8,181 nt of DNA from Alphaproteobacteria bacterium (lineage in GTDB: Bacteria; Pseudomonadota; Alphaproteobacteria; SMXP01), in NCBI GenBank assembly GCA_021774995.1, contig JAJFIM010000502.1:1-8181 (forward strand). The letters are read 5' to 3'. Below, one piece after another: positions 1 to 6,704 of this stretch. The notes below the pieces were generated by a model. It was given only the letters and a program-made list of their open reading frames with translations, was not told the origin of the DNA and did not search any database. The translations under genes were made by a program, and so were the position numbers. The stretch's first letter is position 1. Each line of letters starts with the position of its first letter.

Positions 1-301
1 CTTTGGTTTCGCCCGCCCCTTCCAAAACATTCCCCAAAACATCCTTATCCGGATCAAGCTGCGGTTCCTGCGTTAAAAAGCCAACACTCGCCCTTTTTGC
101 CAGACGCGCCTCACCAGTGAATTCCGCATCAATTCCAGCCAGAATGCGCAGCAATGTGGATTTACCGGCGCCATTCACGCCCACAATGCCGATCTTCGCG
201 TCGGGGAAAAAGCTCAAATGAATGTCCTTCAGGACCTGCTTGCCTCCTGAAAAAGTCTTCGAAACATTTTCCATCTGAAAAATATACTGATAACCGGCCA
301 T
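1..301 (-). CDS. ettA: Energy-dependent translational throttle protein EttA (ABC-F ATPase), N-terminal part
   Basis: This is the first 100 codons of an ABC-F protein; the gene runs off the left edge of the window. The start is the ATG read from 301, with AGGA about 8 nt upstream. The visible protein has the EttA-type opening (residues 1-10 MAGYQYIFQM), then the stretch LSFFPDAKIGIVG, a Walker A motif GVNGAGKST at residues 41-49, and a Q-loop region with Gln78 followed by EPQLD. In E. coli, EttA binds the ribosomal E site and gates translation according to the ATP/ADP ratio; ABC-F proteins are cytoplasmic and have no membrane domain. The second ABC domain and the signature motifs are outside the window, so another ABC-F subgroup cannot be fully excluded. 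The EPQLD context and the N-terminus favour EttA. It is transcribed divergently from the PH-domain gene. Confidence 0.88.
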   Translation of the reverse strand, partial: MAGYQYIFQMENVSKTFSGGKQVLKDIHLSFFPDAKIGIVGVNGAGKSTLLRILAGIDAEFTGEARLAKRASVGFLTQEPQLDPDKDVLGNVLEGAGETK

Positions 302-330
302 GAATGATTTCCTGATAATCCCTTGAAATG

Positions 331-349
331 AGCCGTTTAACTGACGGCT
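331..349 (-). other. Hairpin in the ettA 5' leader
   Basis: AGCCGT (331-336) and ACGGCT (344-349) form a perfect 6-bp stem with a 7-nt loop. On the minus strand the hairpin ends about 30 nt before the ettA start codon, between the candidate -10 box and the ribosome binding site. No T tract follows, so it is not an intrinsic terminator. Its role is unknown. Confidence 0.3.
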
Positions 350-358
350 TGCCGAGCT

Positions 359-387
359 CTTTTAGCCAATGACATGCCGGGAGGCAA
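359..387 (-). promoter_or_regulatory. Candidate sigma-70-type promoter for ettA
   Basis: On the minus strand, TTGCCT (382-387) and TAAAAG (359-364) are separated by exactly 17 nt and lie 58 nt upstream of the ettA start. The match is partial (TTG core in the -35, first A and later A's in the -10). It is a prediction from spacing and sequence only. Confidence 0.35.
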
Positions 388-460
388 ATGATTCATGTGT
401 CTTACAATCACCTAATTCCTAAATGAGACTCAATACGCTACACTCGCGGGAAACAACACA

Positions 461-464
461 GGAG
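461..464 (+). promoter_or_regulatory. Ribosome binding site fixing the GTG start of the PH-domain gene
   Basis: GGAG at 461-464 lies 9 nt before the in-frame GTG at 474. The upstream ATG at 423 has only CACCTAATTCCTAA in front of it, with no Shine-Dalgarno match. This supports the shorter reading. Confidence 0.6.
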
Positions 465-473
465 AAGCAGTTT

Positions 474-890
474 GTGAGCTACGTCGCCAATACCATGGGA
501 GATAACGAAAGAGTAATTTTTCGCGCCAGGTTTCATTGGAGCTATACGATGACTGCGCTCTTATGGTTGCTTATTTTAGGCGTGATTGCCGTGGGGATTT
601 GGATGTTCCTCTCCATGATGATCAAAAAGTGGACCACGGAGATCGTAGTCACCAATGAACGCTTTGTATTAAAAACCGGATGGATTTCGATCAAGACCCA
701 GGAAGTCTCTTTGCAGAAAATTGAAGAAGTTAAATTACATCAGAGTATTTTAGGGCGCCTCCTCGGCTATGGCTCTTTACACATTCAAGGCACCGGCGTT
801 GGCTCCATTGAGGTGCCCAACATCAAGCAACCCCTCGCCTTTCGCAGGCAAATCACGAACGCGCGCGAAAACATTCGTGGGGAAGACTAA
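474..890 (+). CDS. Small membrane protein with bacterial PH domain (YdbS-like, DUF304/bPH2)
   Basis: This encodes a 138-residue protein when read from the GTG at 474. An in-frame ATG at 423 would add 17 residues, but the GTG has a GGAG 9 nt upstream, and its product opens SYVANTMGDNERVIFRARFH, which matches the usual start of this family (SYV, then GE/NERV, then R-x-R-x-HW). Residues 25-50 form one hydrophobic membrane segment. The PH-like domain follows: WTTEIVVTNERFVLKTGWIS (about 53-72), then LGRLLGYG (93-100) and GTG (106-108). Many relatives have two membrane segments in the first third; here I see a single one. The biochemical function of the family is unknown and no substrate can be inferred. 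The gene is clearly AT-richer than its neighbours. It stands alone, diverging from ettA and converging on the molybdoenzyme gene. Confidence 0.82.
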   Translation: MSYVANTMGDNERVIFRARFHWSYTMTALLWLLILGVIAVGIWMFLSMMIKKWTTEIVVTNERFVLKTGWISIKTQEVSLQKIEEVKLHQSILGRLLGYGSLHIQGTGVGSIEVPNIKQPLAFRRQITNARENIRGED

Positions 891-908
891 AATTCAGCTT
901 ATTCCACG
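876..908. terminator. Hairpin spanning both convergent stop codons, possible bidirectional terminator
   Basis: CGTGG (876-880) pairs with CCACG (904-908). Inside it, AAG (883-885) pairs with CTT (898-900) and CT (887-888) with AG (896-897), around loop 889-895. Two GG/TT wobble positions (881-882 with 902-903) pair only in plus-strand RNA. Single A's at 886 and 901 are unpaired. The structure includes both stops (888-890 plus; 899-901 minus). In minus-strand RNA it is followed by AATGTTTT, a short T run, while no T run follows on the plus strand. This is the only place where either transcript could end between the two genes. Confidence 0.3.
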
Positions 909-3193
909 CCTATTGCCCGCCAGATTTTCAACGGCGTGAGCGGCATATCCAGATGAGAGATTCCGAAAGGGCGCAAGGCGTCAAGCACAGCCGACACCAA
1001 GACGGGAGCGGCCCCCACCGTGCCCGCTTCGCCGCACCCCTTCACCCCCAGTGAATTGGTCGCGCACGGCGTGTTCAGTGTTGAAAAATCGATGGCCGGC
1101 ATGGCGTCTGCGCGGGGCATCCAATAATCTAAAAAAGAGGCATTGATCGGCTGGCCGCTTTCCTCGTCAAACAGAGCGTGCTCACCCATGGCCTGACCAA
1201 GCCCTTGCGCCACGCCGCCTTGCACCTGGCCCTCAACCAACATCGGGTTCAGCACATGGCCAAAATCATCGACCACCGTGTATCGCACAACATTGATCAC
1301 GCCTATCTCGCGATCAATTTCCACTTCACAGATATGACAACCATTGGGGAAAGTATAGTGATCATGCGTGACGCGGCCCACCGCAAGCAGCGTGTCATGC
1401 TCTCCATTCATGCCCGCCGCGTCAAACAGACTGACATATTCATTCGTACCCGTGACTGAAAACGCGCCATCGGCGTAGGTAAGGGCGCCTTCCTCAACTT
1501 TCAGATGTTTTGCCGCAATGGCTTTACCGCTGGCGATCAATTGCGCCGCCGCTTCATCAAAGGCCATCCCCGCCATGGTCAGCGAACGCGATCCGCCTGT
1601 TCCCTCTCCGGCGGGCAGAATGTCGGTGTCGCCATATTCCATGTGGATGACGCTAAAATCTATGCCAAGCCGGTCCGCCACCAATTGCGCATAAGCGGTT
1701 TCATGACCTTGGCCATTGCTTTGCGTGCCCGCGGCGATCGCCACGTCGCCTGTGGGACGCACGTCAATACTGGCCATTTCAAACCCGCCGCCTGTACGCT
1801 CCATATAATAACACAGGCCCCGGCCGCGCATTTTTCCGCGCGTTTGCGATTGCGCGCGGCGCGCCTCAAACCCCTCCCAATCTGCGCGCTCCAACGCGCG
1901 GTCCATCACATCTTCAAACCGTCCGCTATCAAGCACGAAGCCATTGGGAGCGGCATAGGGCATTTGGTCAGGTCGCACGTAATTGCGCCGCCGTATTTCC
2001 ACCGGGCTTAAACTCATCTCAATTGCCGCTTGGTCCATCAGGCGTTCAATCACATACATGGCTTCCGGGCGCCCGGCGCCGCGATACGCGTCGACGGGAA
2101 CCGTGTTGGTCAGCACGCATTTGACGCGCGTATAAAGCGCCGGGATTGCATAGACGCCAACTTGCATGCCGCATCCCGCTTCCGTCGGAATAAAGACCGA
2201 ATATTGGGATAAATAGGCGCCCATTCCCGCGAGTGTTTCGGTGCGTACCGCCAGCGCCCTGCCGTTTTCGTCCAAAGCCAGAGCGCATTCGCTGATGTTA
2301 TCGCGGCCTTGGGTATCTGTGATAAATGAATCCGTGCGCTCCGCCACCCACTTCACAGGACATTTAAGTTCCTTTGACGCCCACAGCACGGCGGCGTATT
2401 CCGGGTAATGAAAAGATTTCATGCCGAAGCCGCCGCCCACATCGCACGTGATCAAGCGCAGGTTTTCAGGCGCGATTTTCAAAGCGTCCCGCGCGATTAA
2501 CTCCCGCAGGGAGTGAACCCCCTGACTACCGGCATAGAGCGTGTATTTATCCGTTTCAACATCATAATTTCCCAGCGCGGCGCGCGGCTCCATGGCGTTG
2601 ACCACAATGCGGTTATTGACGAGTTTCAACCGCGTCACATGCGCCGCTTTTGCAAACGCCGCCTCCGTGGCGCGCGCATCGCCCACCTCCCAATCGAGGG
2701 CAATGTTGGACCCAAGCTCCTCCCAAATGACGGGGGCGTCACGTTGAGCAGCTGCTTCCAAATCGACAATGACCGGCAAATCCTCTAAGTCGAAATCAAT
2801 AAGCTCCGCCGCGTCCCTGGCGCTGTTGACGCTGGTCGCCACCACCATGGCCAGCGCATCACCCACAAAACGCACGACGTCATGGGCGAAAACAGGTCTG
2901 TGTGTGTGAAAATAATCAGACCCATCCCTGTTTTTGATTTCTTGCACACAAGGAAGCGCGCCCAGGCCCGCGGCAAGCGCATCCGCGCCTGTGAATACGC
3001 CAAGCACGCCAGGCGCTTCGCGCGCCGCGCTTGCATCCACCGACAGGATGCGCGCATGGGCCATTGGGGAACGAACCATCACCGCATAGGCCTGACCGGG
3101 CAGCGACAGATCGGCGGTGAATAGGCCCTCCCCTTTCACCAGGCGCACATCTTCCGCGCGCCGAACGGAATGGCCAAACCCAAATTGCGTCAT
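899..3193 (-). CDS. Xanthine dehydrogenase/CO dehydrogenase-family molybdopterin-binding large subunit (form II CoxL-like)
   Basis: This encodes a 764-residue large subunit of the molybdenum hydroxylase family. It is full length: the N-terminus has the usual FGFGHSVRRAEDVRLVKGEG, and cofactor motifs follow in order: GGGFGMK (253-259), AYRGAGR (369-375), GQGHET (494-499), GTGGSRS (531-537), and KGCGEAG (718-724) with the likely catalytic Glu722. True form I CO dehydrogenase has AYRCSFR with a catalytic Cys at the place of Gly372; AYRGAGR marks the form II group, whose substrates are mostly unknown (aldehydes, N-heterocycles). I therefore do not call it coxL. These enzymes hydroxylate substrates with water-derived oxygen and pass electrons to a 2Fe-2S small subunit and an FAD medium subunit, neither of which is adjacent. 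It is last in a four-gene operon, 18 nt after the aldolase stop, with a weak GGAAAA ribosome site about 10 nt upstream. Confidence 0.93.
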   Translation of the reverse strand: MTQFGFGHSVRRAEDVRLVKGEGLFTADLSLPGQAYAVMVRSPMAHARILSVDASAAREAPGVLGVFTGADALAAGLGALPCVQEIKNRDGSDYFHTHRPVFAHDVVRFVGDALAMVVATSVNSARDAAELIDFDLEDLPVIVDLEAAAQRDAPVIWEELGSNIALDWEVGDARATEAAFAKAAHVTRLKLVNNRIVVNAMEPRAALGNYDVETDKYTLYAGSQGVHSLRELIARDALKIAPENLRLITCDVGGGFGMKSFHYPEYAAVLWASKELKCPVKWVAERTDSFITDTQGRDNISECALALDENGRALAVRTETLAGMGAYLSQYSVFIPTEAGCGMQVGVYAIPALYTRVKCVLTNTVPVDAYRGAGRPEAMYVIERLMDQAAIEMSLSPVEIRRRNYVRPDQMPYAAPNGFVLDSGRFEDVMDRALERADWEGFEARRAQSQTRGKMRGRGLCYYMERTGGGFEMASIDVRPTGDVAIAAGTQSNGQGHETAYAQLVADRLGIDFSVIHMEYGDTDILPAGEGTGGSRSLTMAGMAFDEAAAQLIASGKAIAAKHLKVEEGALTYADGAFSVTGTNEYVSLFDAAGMNGEHDTLLAVGRVTHDHYTFPNGCHICEVEIDREIGVINVVRYTVVDDFGHVLNPMLVEGQVQGGVAQGLGQAMGEHALFDEESGQPINASFLDYWMPRADAMPAIDFSTLNTPCATNSLGVKGCGEAGTVGAAPVLVSAVLDALRPFGISHLDMPLTPLKIWRAIGVE

Positions 3194-3211
3194 GTTAAGT
3201 TTTTCCGTTTT

Positions 3212-3985
3212 TTAATCCCGGAAGGACGGGTCTTCCCGGTCAAGCATGCGCAAAATGGAAGGCCATATCAACTGACCGGCCGGCCCTTCAATCGTCGCCG
3301 CGCCTTGCGCCCCCACTTTATCCGCCATGTCTTGGCCCTGCATCAACAGCGGACCGCCCGATTGCGCCAGGATTTGCATCTTGCACGCACGTTCCAGAAA
3401 AAACATGCGCAAGTAAGCATCCGCCGCCGTTTTACCCACGGCAAGCGTGCCGTGATTGCGCAGCATCATAATGCTTTTGTCGCCCATATCTTCCAAAAGG
3501 CGGGCGCATTCAGCCGCATCCAGCGCGATTCCTTCGTAATCATGATACGCAACTTCATTATACACAATGAGCGCATGTTGCGTGACAGAAAGCAGCCCTT
3601 CTTTTTGCGCGGAGACGGCAACGCCATAATCCGTATGAAGATGGATAACGCAATGGGCGTCCTCAATTGAGGTGTGAAAAGGCGAATGAACGGTAAACCC
3701 GGCAGGGTTTATGAAACAGTCCGTTTCCATGACAATTTCGCCATTGATATCTATCTTCACCAAATTAGAGGCGTTGATATCTTGAAACAGCAATCCGAAC
3801 GGATTGATCAGAAAATGATCATCCTCTCCCGGCGCCCGCATGGAAATATGCGTAAAAACAAGATCGTCCCAACCATGACGGACAACCAGGCGGTAGAGCG
3901 CCGCCAAATCTATGCGCGCTTGCCATTCTTCTTCCGAGACTTGATCTTTAACACTCCGGTTACGCGCCTCTGCTGCGGCTGACAT
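3212..3985 (-). CDS. Class II aldolase/adducin-family protein
   Basis: This is a 257-residue cytoplasmic protein with the class II aldolase fold. Three zinc-ligand histidines are visible: His115 and His117 in CVIHLHTDYG, and His178 in MLRNHGTL. The stretch INPFGLLFQDINASNLVKID (60-79) is typical of the adducin-like branch. In L-fuculose-1-phosphate aldolase a catalytic Glu (Glu73 in FucA) sits just before the metal-binding HxH; my by-eye alignment puts His100 (FTVHSPFH) in that place. This substitution is usual in the adducin-like branch, so aldol cleavage is not assured; some relatives act as epimerases or decarboxylases. The start is well supported by AAGGAG 8 nt upstream (3994-3999). It lies 24 nt after glpK and 18 nt before the molybdoenzyme gene, so it is co-transcribed with both. 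Sampled base composition is lower in GC than the flanking genes. The substrate cannot be inferred from sequence. Confidence 0.9.
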   Translation of the reverse strand: MSAAAEARNRSVKDQVSEEEWQARIDLAALYRLVVRHGWDDLVFTHISMRAPGEDDHFLINPFGLLFQDINASNLVKIDINGEIVMETDCFINPAGFTVHSPFHTSIEDAHCVIHLHTDYGVAVSAQKEGLLSVTQHALIVYNEVAYHDYEGIALDAAECARLLEDMGDKSIMMLRNHGTLAVGKTAADAYLRMFFLERACKMQILAQSGGPLLMQGQDMADKVGAQGAATIEGPAGQLIWPSILRMLDREDPSFRD

Positions 3986-3993
3986 TTGTTGTG

Positions 3994-3999
3994 CTCCTT
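3994..3999 (-). promoter_or_regulatory. Strong Shine-Dalgarno site of the aldolase gene
   Basis: On the minus strand AAGGAG lies 8 nt before the ATG at 3985. It is the best ribosome site in the operon and fixes the start of the aldolase-family gene within the 24-nt gap after glpK. Confidence 0.65.
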
Positions 4000-4009
4000 T
4001 TTATCAAGT

Positions 4010-5506
4010 TTACGCGCTGGATAGCGTGCGGGCAACAGCGTCCCGCCATCCACCATAAAGATTATCGCGCATTTCAGAAGCAAGCTTTGGTTCGTAAGAA
4101 TACGCCAACCGCCATTGCCGGGCGATATGACCGGCGGAGGGATAAAGACCGACTTGCAATCCCGCGAGATAAGCGGCCCCCAACGCCGTCGCCTGTTCCC
4201 CATGCGGGCGCTCAATCAAACGGCCCGTAAGGTCCGCCAGGCGTTGCATGAACCAGGCGTTCTTCGCCATGCCGCCATCCACCCGGATGCTCTGCGCCGC
4301 CTCGGCGCCATCCGACCCCATCGCCTCCAACAGATCGCGGGTCTGATAGCACACGGCGTCAAGGGCGGCGCGCACAATATCTGGAATCCCGGAATCGCGT
4401 GTCAGCCCGGTGATGCTGGCCCGCGCGTGAGGATCCCAATAAGGCGCGCCCAGCCCAGTGAACGCCGGCACCATATAGACGTCTCCATGGGGGTCGGCTT
4501 GCATCGCAAGGCGTTCGGCATCCTCGGCCTTTTCTATCAGCTTCAACCCATCGCGCAGCCATTGCACGCTGGCCCCGGCCATAAAAATGCTTCCCTCCAT
4601 GGCGTAATGCGCTTCGCCCTTCAGGCGATAAGCCAGCGTCGTCAGCAGTCTGTGCGAAGAGCGCAGGCGCCGGGACCCGGTATTGAGCAAGATAAAACAC
4701 CCCGTCCCGTAAGTTGATTTCAGCATCCCCGGCTCGAAACACGCCTGGCCGATACCCGCCGCCTGCTGATCCCCGGCAACGCCGCAAATCGGAATGTCCG
4801 TCCCAAGAATGCTTTTATCCGCCACGCCAAAATCGGCCGCGCAGTCCAGAACTTCCGGCAAAATCTCGCGGGGAATGTCGAGCCATGACAGGATTTCTGA
4901 ATCCCAGTCCAACGTTTCAATGTTAAACAGCATTGTGCGCGAGGCGTTTGTGGCGTCTGTGACGTGACGCGCGCCCTTGGTAAGATTCCAGATCAACCAG
5001 GAATCCACAGTGCCGCACGCCAATTCGCCCCGCTCCGCCCGCGCCCGCGCGCCAGGGATATGGGTCAAAAGCCAGGCGATCTTCGTGGCGGAAAAATAAG
5101 GGTCGAGCAGCAATCCCGTTTTCTCCGTGATCGACTGGCTAAGCCCGCGCGCCTTTAATGCGGCGCACTGATCCGCCGTGCGCCTGTCCTGCCAGACGAT
5201 GGCGTTGTGAAGCGGCTGGCCCGTCGCCCGGTCCCATAATATTGTGGTCTCCCGCTGATTGGTAATCCCGATGGCGGCAATCCTTTTGGCGTCGCCAAAT
5301 TCCTCCAGGGCGCGGCGGCATACGTCCTTTGTCGCCCGCCAGATTTCCTCCGCATCGTGCTCCACCCACCCCGCTTGCGGAAACACCTGCGGCAGCTCGC
5401 GCGCGCTTTGTGCGCGCGGCGCGCCTTGCGCGTCAAAGATAATGGCCCTGGTGCTGGTTGTGCCCTGGTCAATGGCCAGAATGCAATCGGCTTGCCTCCC
5501 GCTCAC
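4010..5506 (-). CDS. glpK: Glycerol kinase
   Basis: This encodes a 498-residue FGGY-family kinase that makes sn-glycerol 3-phosphate from glycerol and ATP; the length is normal for GlpK. The N-terminal phosphate-binding motif is AIDQGTTSTRAI (11-22). Glycerol-contact residues known from E. coli are all present: Arg85-Glu86 in TNQRETT, Trp105 in WQDRRT, Tyr137, Asp246-Gln247 in GVAGDQQAA, and Phe271. Further signatures are YGTGCF (266-271), PAFTGLGAPYWDPHAR (347-362) and VDGGMAKN (409-416). The start is a GTG at 5506 overlapping the upstream TGA (GTGA, 5503-5506), with GGGAG 6 nt upstream, implying translational coupling. The loop that binds fructose-1,6-bisphosphate in E. coli (GGKGGTR, 230-236) reads KSILGTD here, so that inhibition is probably absent. 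None of the usual neighbours glpF, glpD or glpR is present. A related polyol or ketose substrate is possible but less likely. Confidence 0.93.
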   Translation of the reverse strand: MSGRQADCILAIDQGTTSTRAIIFDAQGAPRAQSARELPQVFPQAGWVEHDAEEIWRATKDVCRRALEEFGDAKRIAAIGITNQRETTILWDRATGQPLHNAIVWQDRRTADQCAALKARGLSQSITEKTGLLLDPYFSATKIAWLLTHIPGARARAERGELACGTVDSWLIWNLTKGARHVTDATNASRTMLFNIETLDWDSEILSWLDIPREILPEVLDCAADFGVADKSILGTDIPICGVAGDQQAAGIGQACFEPGMLKSTYGTGCFILLNTGSRRLRSSHRLLTTLAYRLKGEAHYAMEGSIFMAGASVQWLRDGLKLIEKAEDAERLAMQADPHGDVYMVPAFTGLGAPYWDPHARASITGLTRDSGIPDIVRAALDAVCYQTRDLLEAMGSDGAEAAQSIRVDGGMAKNAWFMQRLADLTGRLIERPHGEQATALGAAYLAGLQVGLYPSAGHIARQWRLAYSYEPKLASEMRDNLYGGWRDAVARTLSSA

Positions 5507-6579
5507 GGCGCACTCCCTTCATCGCTCAACGACATGGGCAAAGAAGCGGCGACTCTGTCCGCAATTTCAGGGACAAGCCATGGGCGCCAGACCTCCGGCT
5601 TTTCGGCTAAAAAATCTTGCGCCACATCGCGCATCCGGCGACCTGGTTGCGCGCGCAGCGACGCCAGAGCTTCGCTCACCAACGCATTCGATGTGCGGTA
5701 CTTTGACAAAAAGGCTATCAATTGCGGTGCTTGGCTCTTAAAGCTTGAATTGACGCCGATCACCACCGGCACCAATGGATAAGCAACCGGATGGGTGTAA
5801 TCATTCCGCAGCGCCATCGCTTGCCAATCTTTTTCATTATAGGGCGGCTCTTCCAGCATCACCAGATCATATTGCCCCAAAATCCATGTCGGCCCCCAGT
5901 AATAAGCGACAAACGGTTTGCCGCGTTTGTAATTCGATGCAATGGCGTTCGCCAGAGCCGCGCCCGCGCCGGGGCGGAAATTGGTGAAAGATTCCCATAC
6001 GCCATAGGCTTCCAGTTTTCTCGTGTTAATCTGCTCGCAAGACCACCCCAGGATGCAATTATAAAAGCGGCCCTTTGCGGGCTCTTCCGGGTCGGCCAGT
6101 AAGGCCTTGTATTTCGGCAGATCGTAAATTGTTTTTAAGTCAGGCGCGCTCGCCTCAATCCCGCGCGCGAGATCTCCTTCGATCATGTAACGCGGCACAA
6201 AAAAACCTTGCACCGCATCGGGAAAGTTGACGCCGACGTCCTCGACCTCTCCGCGGGCCACGCCTTCATCCCAAGCTTTGGTGATATTGTCCCGCCAAAC
6301 TTCCATCATGATATCGACATCTCCCCGCCGCAAACCAGCGATGAGAGGAATGGTCGTCCCGGGGATGACCTCGGTCCGGCAGTCAAATCCCTTTTCAATG
6401 ATGATGCGCGCCACCTCTGTGTGAAACGCGTTGCTGTCCCAATCAAGACCGGCAAAGACAATGGGGCGCTCCACGCCACACGCCGGATTGCTGACGCGCG
6501 TTTCCTCCGAACACGCAGCCAGCCCGCCCAGCAAAAACGCCGCGCCCGCCAAGGCGGCTTTTTTCCAAAGATCAACCAT
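5503..6579 (-). CDS. Glycine betaine/choline-type ABC transporter substrate-binding lipoprotein (OpuAC/ProX family)
   Basis: This encodes a 358-residue solute-binding protein. The N-terminus has Lys6-Lys7, a hydrophobic core, and a lipobox LAAC ending at Cys23, so the mature form should be lipid-anchored in the periplasm. The body fits the OpuAC fold: GLDWDSNAFHTEVARIIIEK (44-63), then RRGDVDIMMEVW (84-95) and WGPTWIL (228-234). Several Trp residues (47, 95, 179, 228, 232) could supply the aromatic cage that binds quaternary ammonium groups in this family. Cys175 and Cys181 (NCILGWSC) may form a disulfide. No permease or ATPase gene is adjacent: this is the first gene of the operon, and the next gene upstream is on the other strand. 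Start ATG at 6579 has GAGG 9 nt upstream. Family assignment is firm, but the ligand is uncertain; linkage to glpK is atypical for osmoprotectant uptake. Confidence 0.88.
   Translation of the reverse strand: MVDLWKKAALAGAAFLLGGLAACSEETRVSNPACGVERPIVFAGLDWDSNAFHTEVARIIIEKGFDCRTEVIPGTTIPLIAGLRRGDVDIMMEVWRDNITKAWDEGVARGEVEDVGVNFPDAVQGFFVPRYMIEGDLARGIEASAPDLKTIYDLPKYKALLADPEEPAKGRFYNCILGWSCEQINTRKLEAYGVWESFTNFRPGAGAALANAIASNYKRGKPFVAYYWGPTWILGQYDLVMLEEPPYNEKDWQAMALRNDYTHPVAYPLVPVVIGVNSSFKSQAPQLIAFLSKYRTSNALVSEALASLRAQPGRRMRDVAQDFLAEKPEVWRPWLVPEIADRVAASLPMSLSDEGSAP
5507..5517 (-). promoter_or_regulatory. Ribosome binding site for the GTG start of glpK
   Basis: On the minus strand GGGAG (5513-5517) lies 6 nt before the GTG at 5506, inside the end of the binding-protein gene. 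Together with the GTGA stop/start overlap it supports coupled translation of the two genes. Confidence 0.55.
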
Positions 6580-6607
6580 TCGCTCATACCTCTATTGGCC
6601 AAATTTC

Positions 6608-6635
6608 GACGCAGCTTAGCATGGATAACTGCGCC
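6608..6635 (-). other. Leader hairpin upstream of the four-gene operon
   Basis: In minus-strand RNA a stem of about 10 pairs forms: GGCGCAG with CTGCGTC (one G-U), then TTA with TAA, one bulged G, and a 7-nt loop. It lies 28 nt before the start of the binding-protein gene, upstream of its GAGG ribosome site. No T tract follows, so it is not an intrinsic terminator. It could be an mRNA stabiliser or a regulatory structure, or it could be chance. I recognise no known riboswitch class. Confidence 0.3.
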
Positions 6636-6695
6636 CAAAGAGACGACCGCCCCATATACTGTCGCAACCCTACCCCCACACACCAGATATAGGCA

Positions 6696-6704
6696 ATCAT
6701 ATCA
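6696..6704 (-). promoter_or_regulatory. Candidate extended -10 promoter of the operon
   Basis: The minus strand reads TGATATGAT, a TGn extended -10 element with TATGAT at 6696-6701. There is no good -35 at 16-18 nt. It would give a leader of about 110 nt before the start at 6579. This is weak evidence; other start points in 6580-6816 are possible. Confidence 0.22.

Noticed and set aside
423..473. 17-residue N-terminal extension of the PH-domain protein from the ATG at 423
   Set aside because: No ribosome site precedes it and family proteins begin at the position of the GTG at 474.
1505..2011. 168-codon open frame on the plus strand inside the molybdoenzyme gene
   Set aside because: It is antisense to strongly conserved motifs, with Arg/His/Ala-rich translation typical of a shadow frame in GC-rich DNA; no ribosome site or family resemblance.
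4115..4717. 200-codon open frame on the plus strand inside glpK
   Set aside because: Lies antisense to conserved GlpK sequence; composition is that of a complementary-strand artefact.
6306..6683. 125-codon minus-strand frame overlapping the 5' end of the binding-protein gene
   Set aside because: Out of frame with the lipoprotein signal peptide and conserved OpuAC sequence; no ribosome binding site.
6640..6690. G-rich stretch on the minus strand of the operon leader as a G-quadruplex
   Set aside because: Only three runs of three or more G's are present, so a canonical four-tract quadruplex cannot form.
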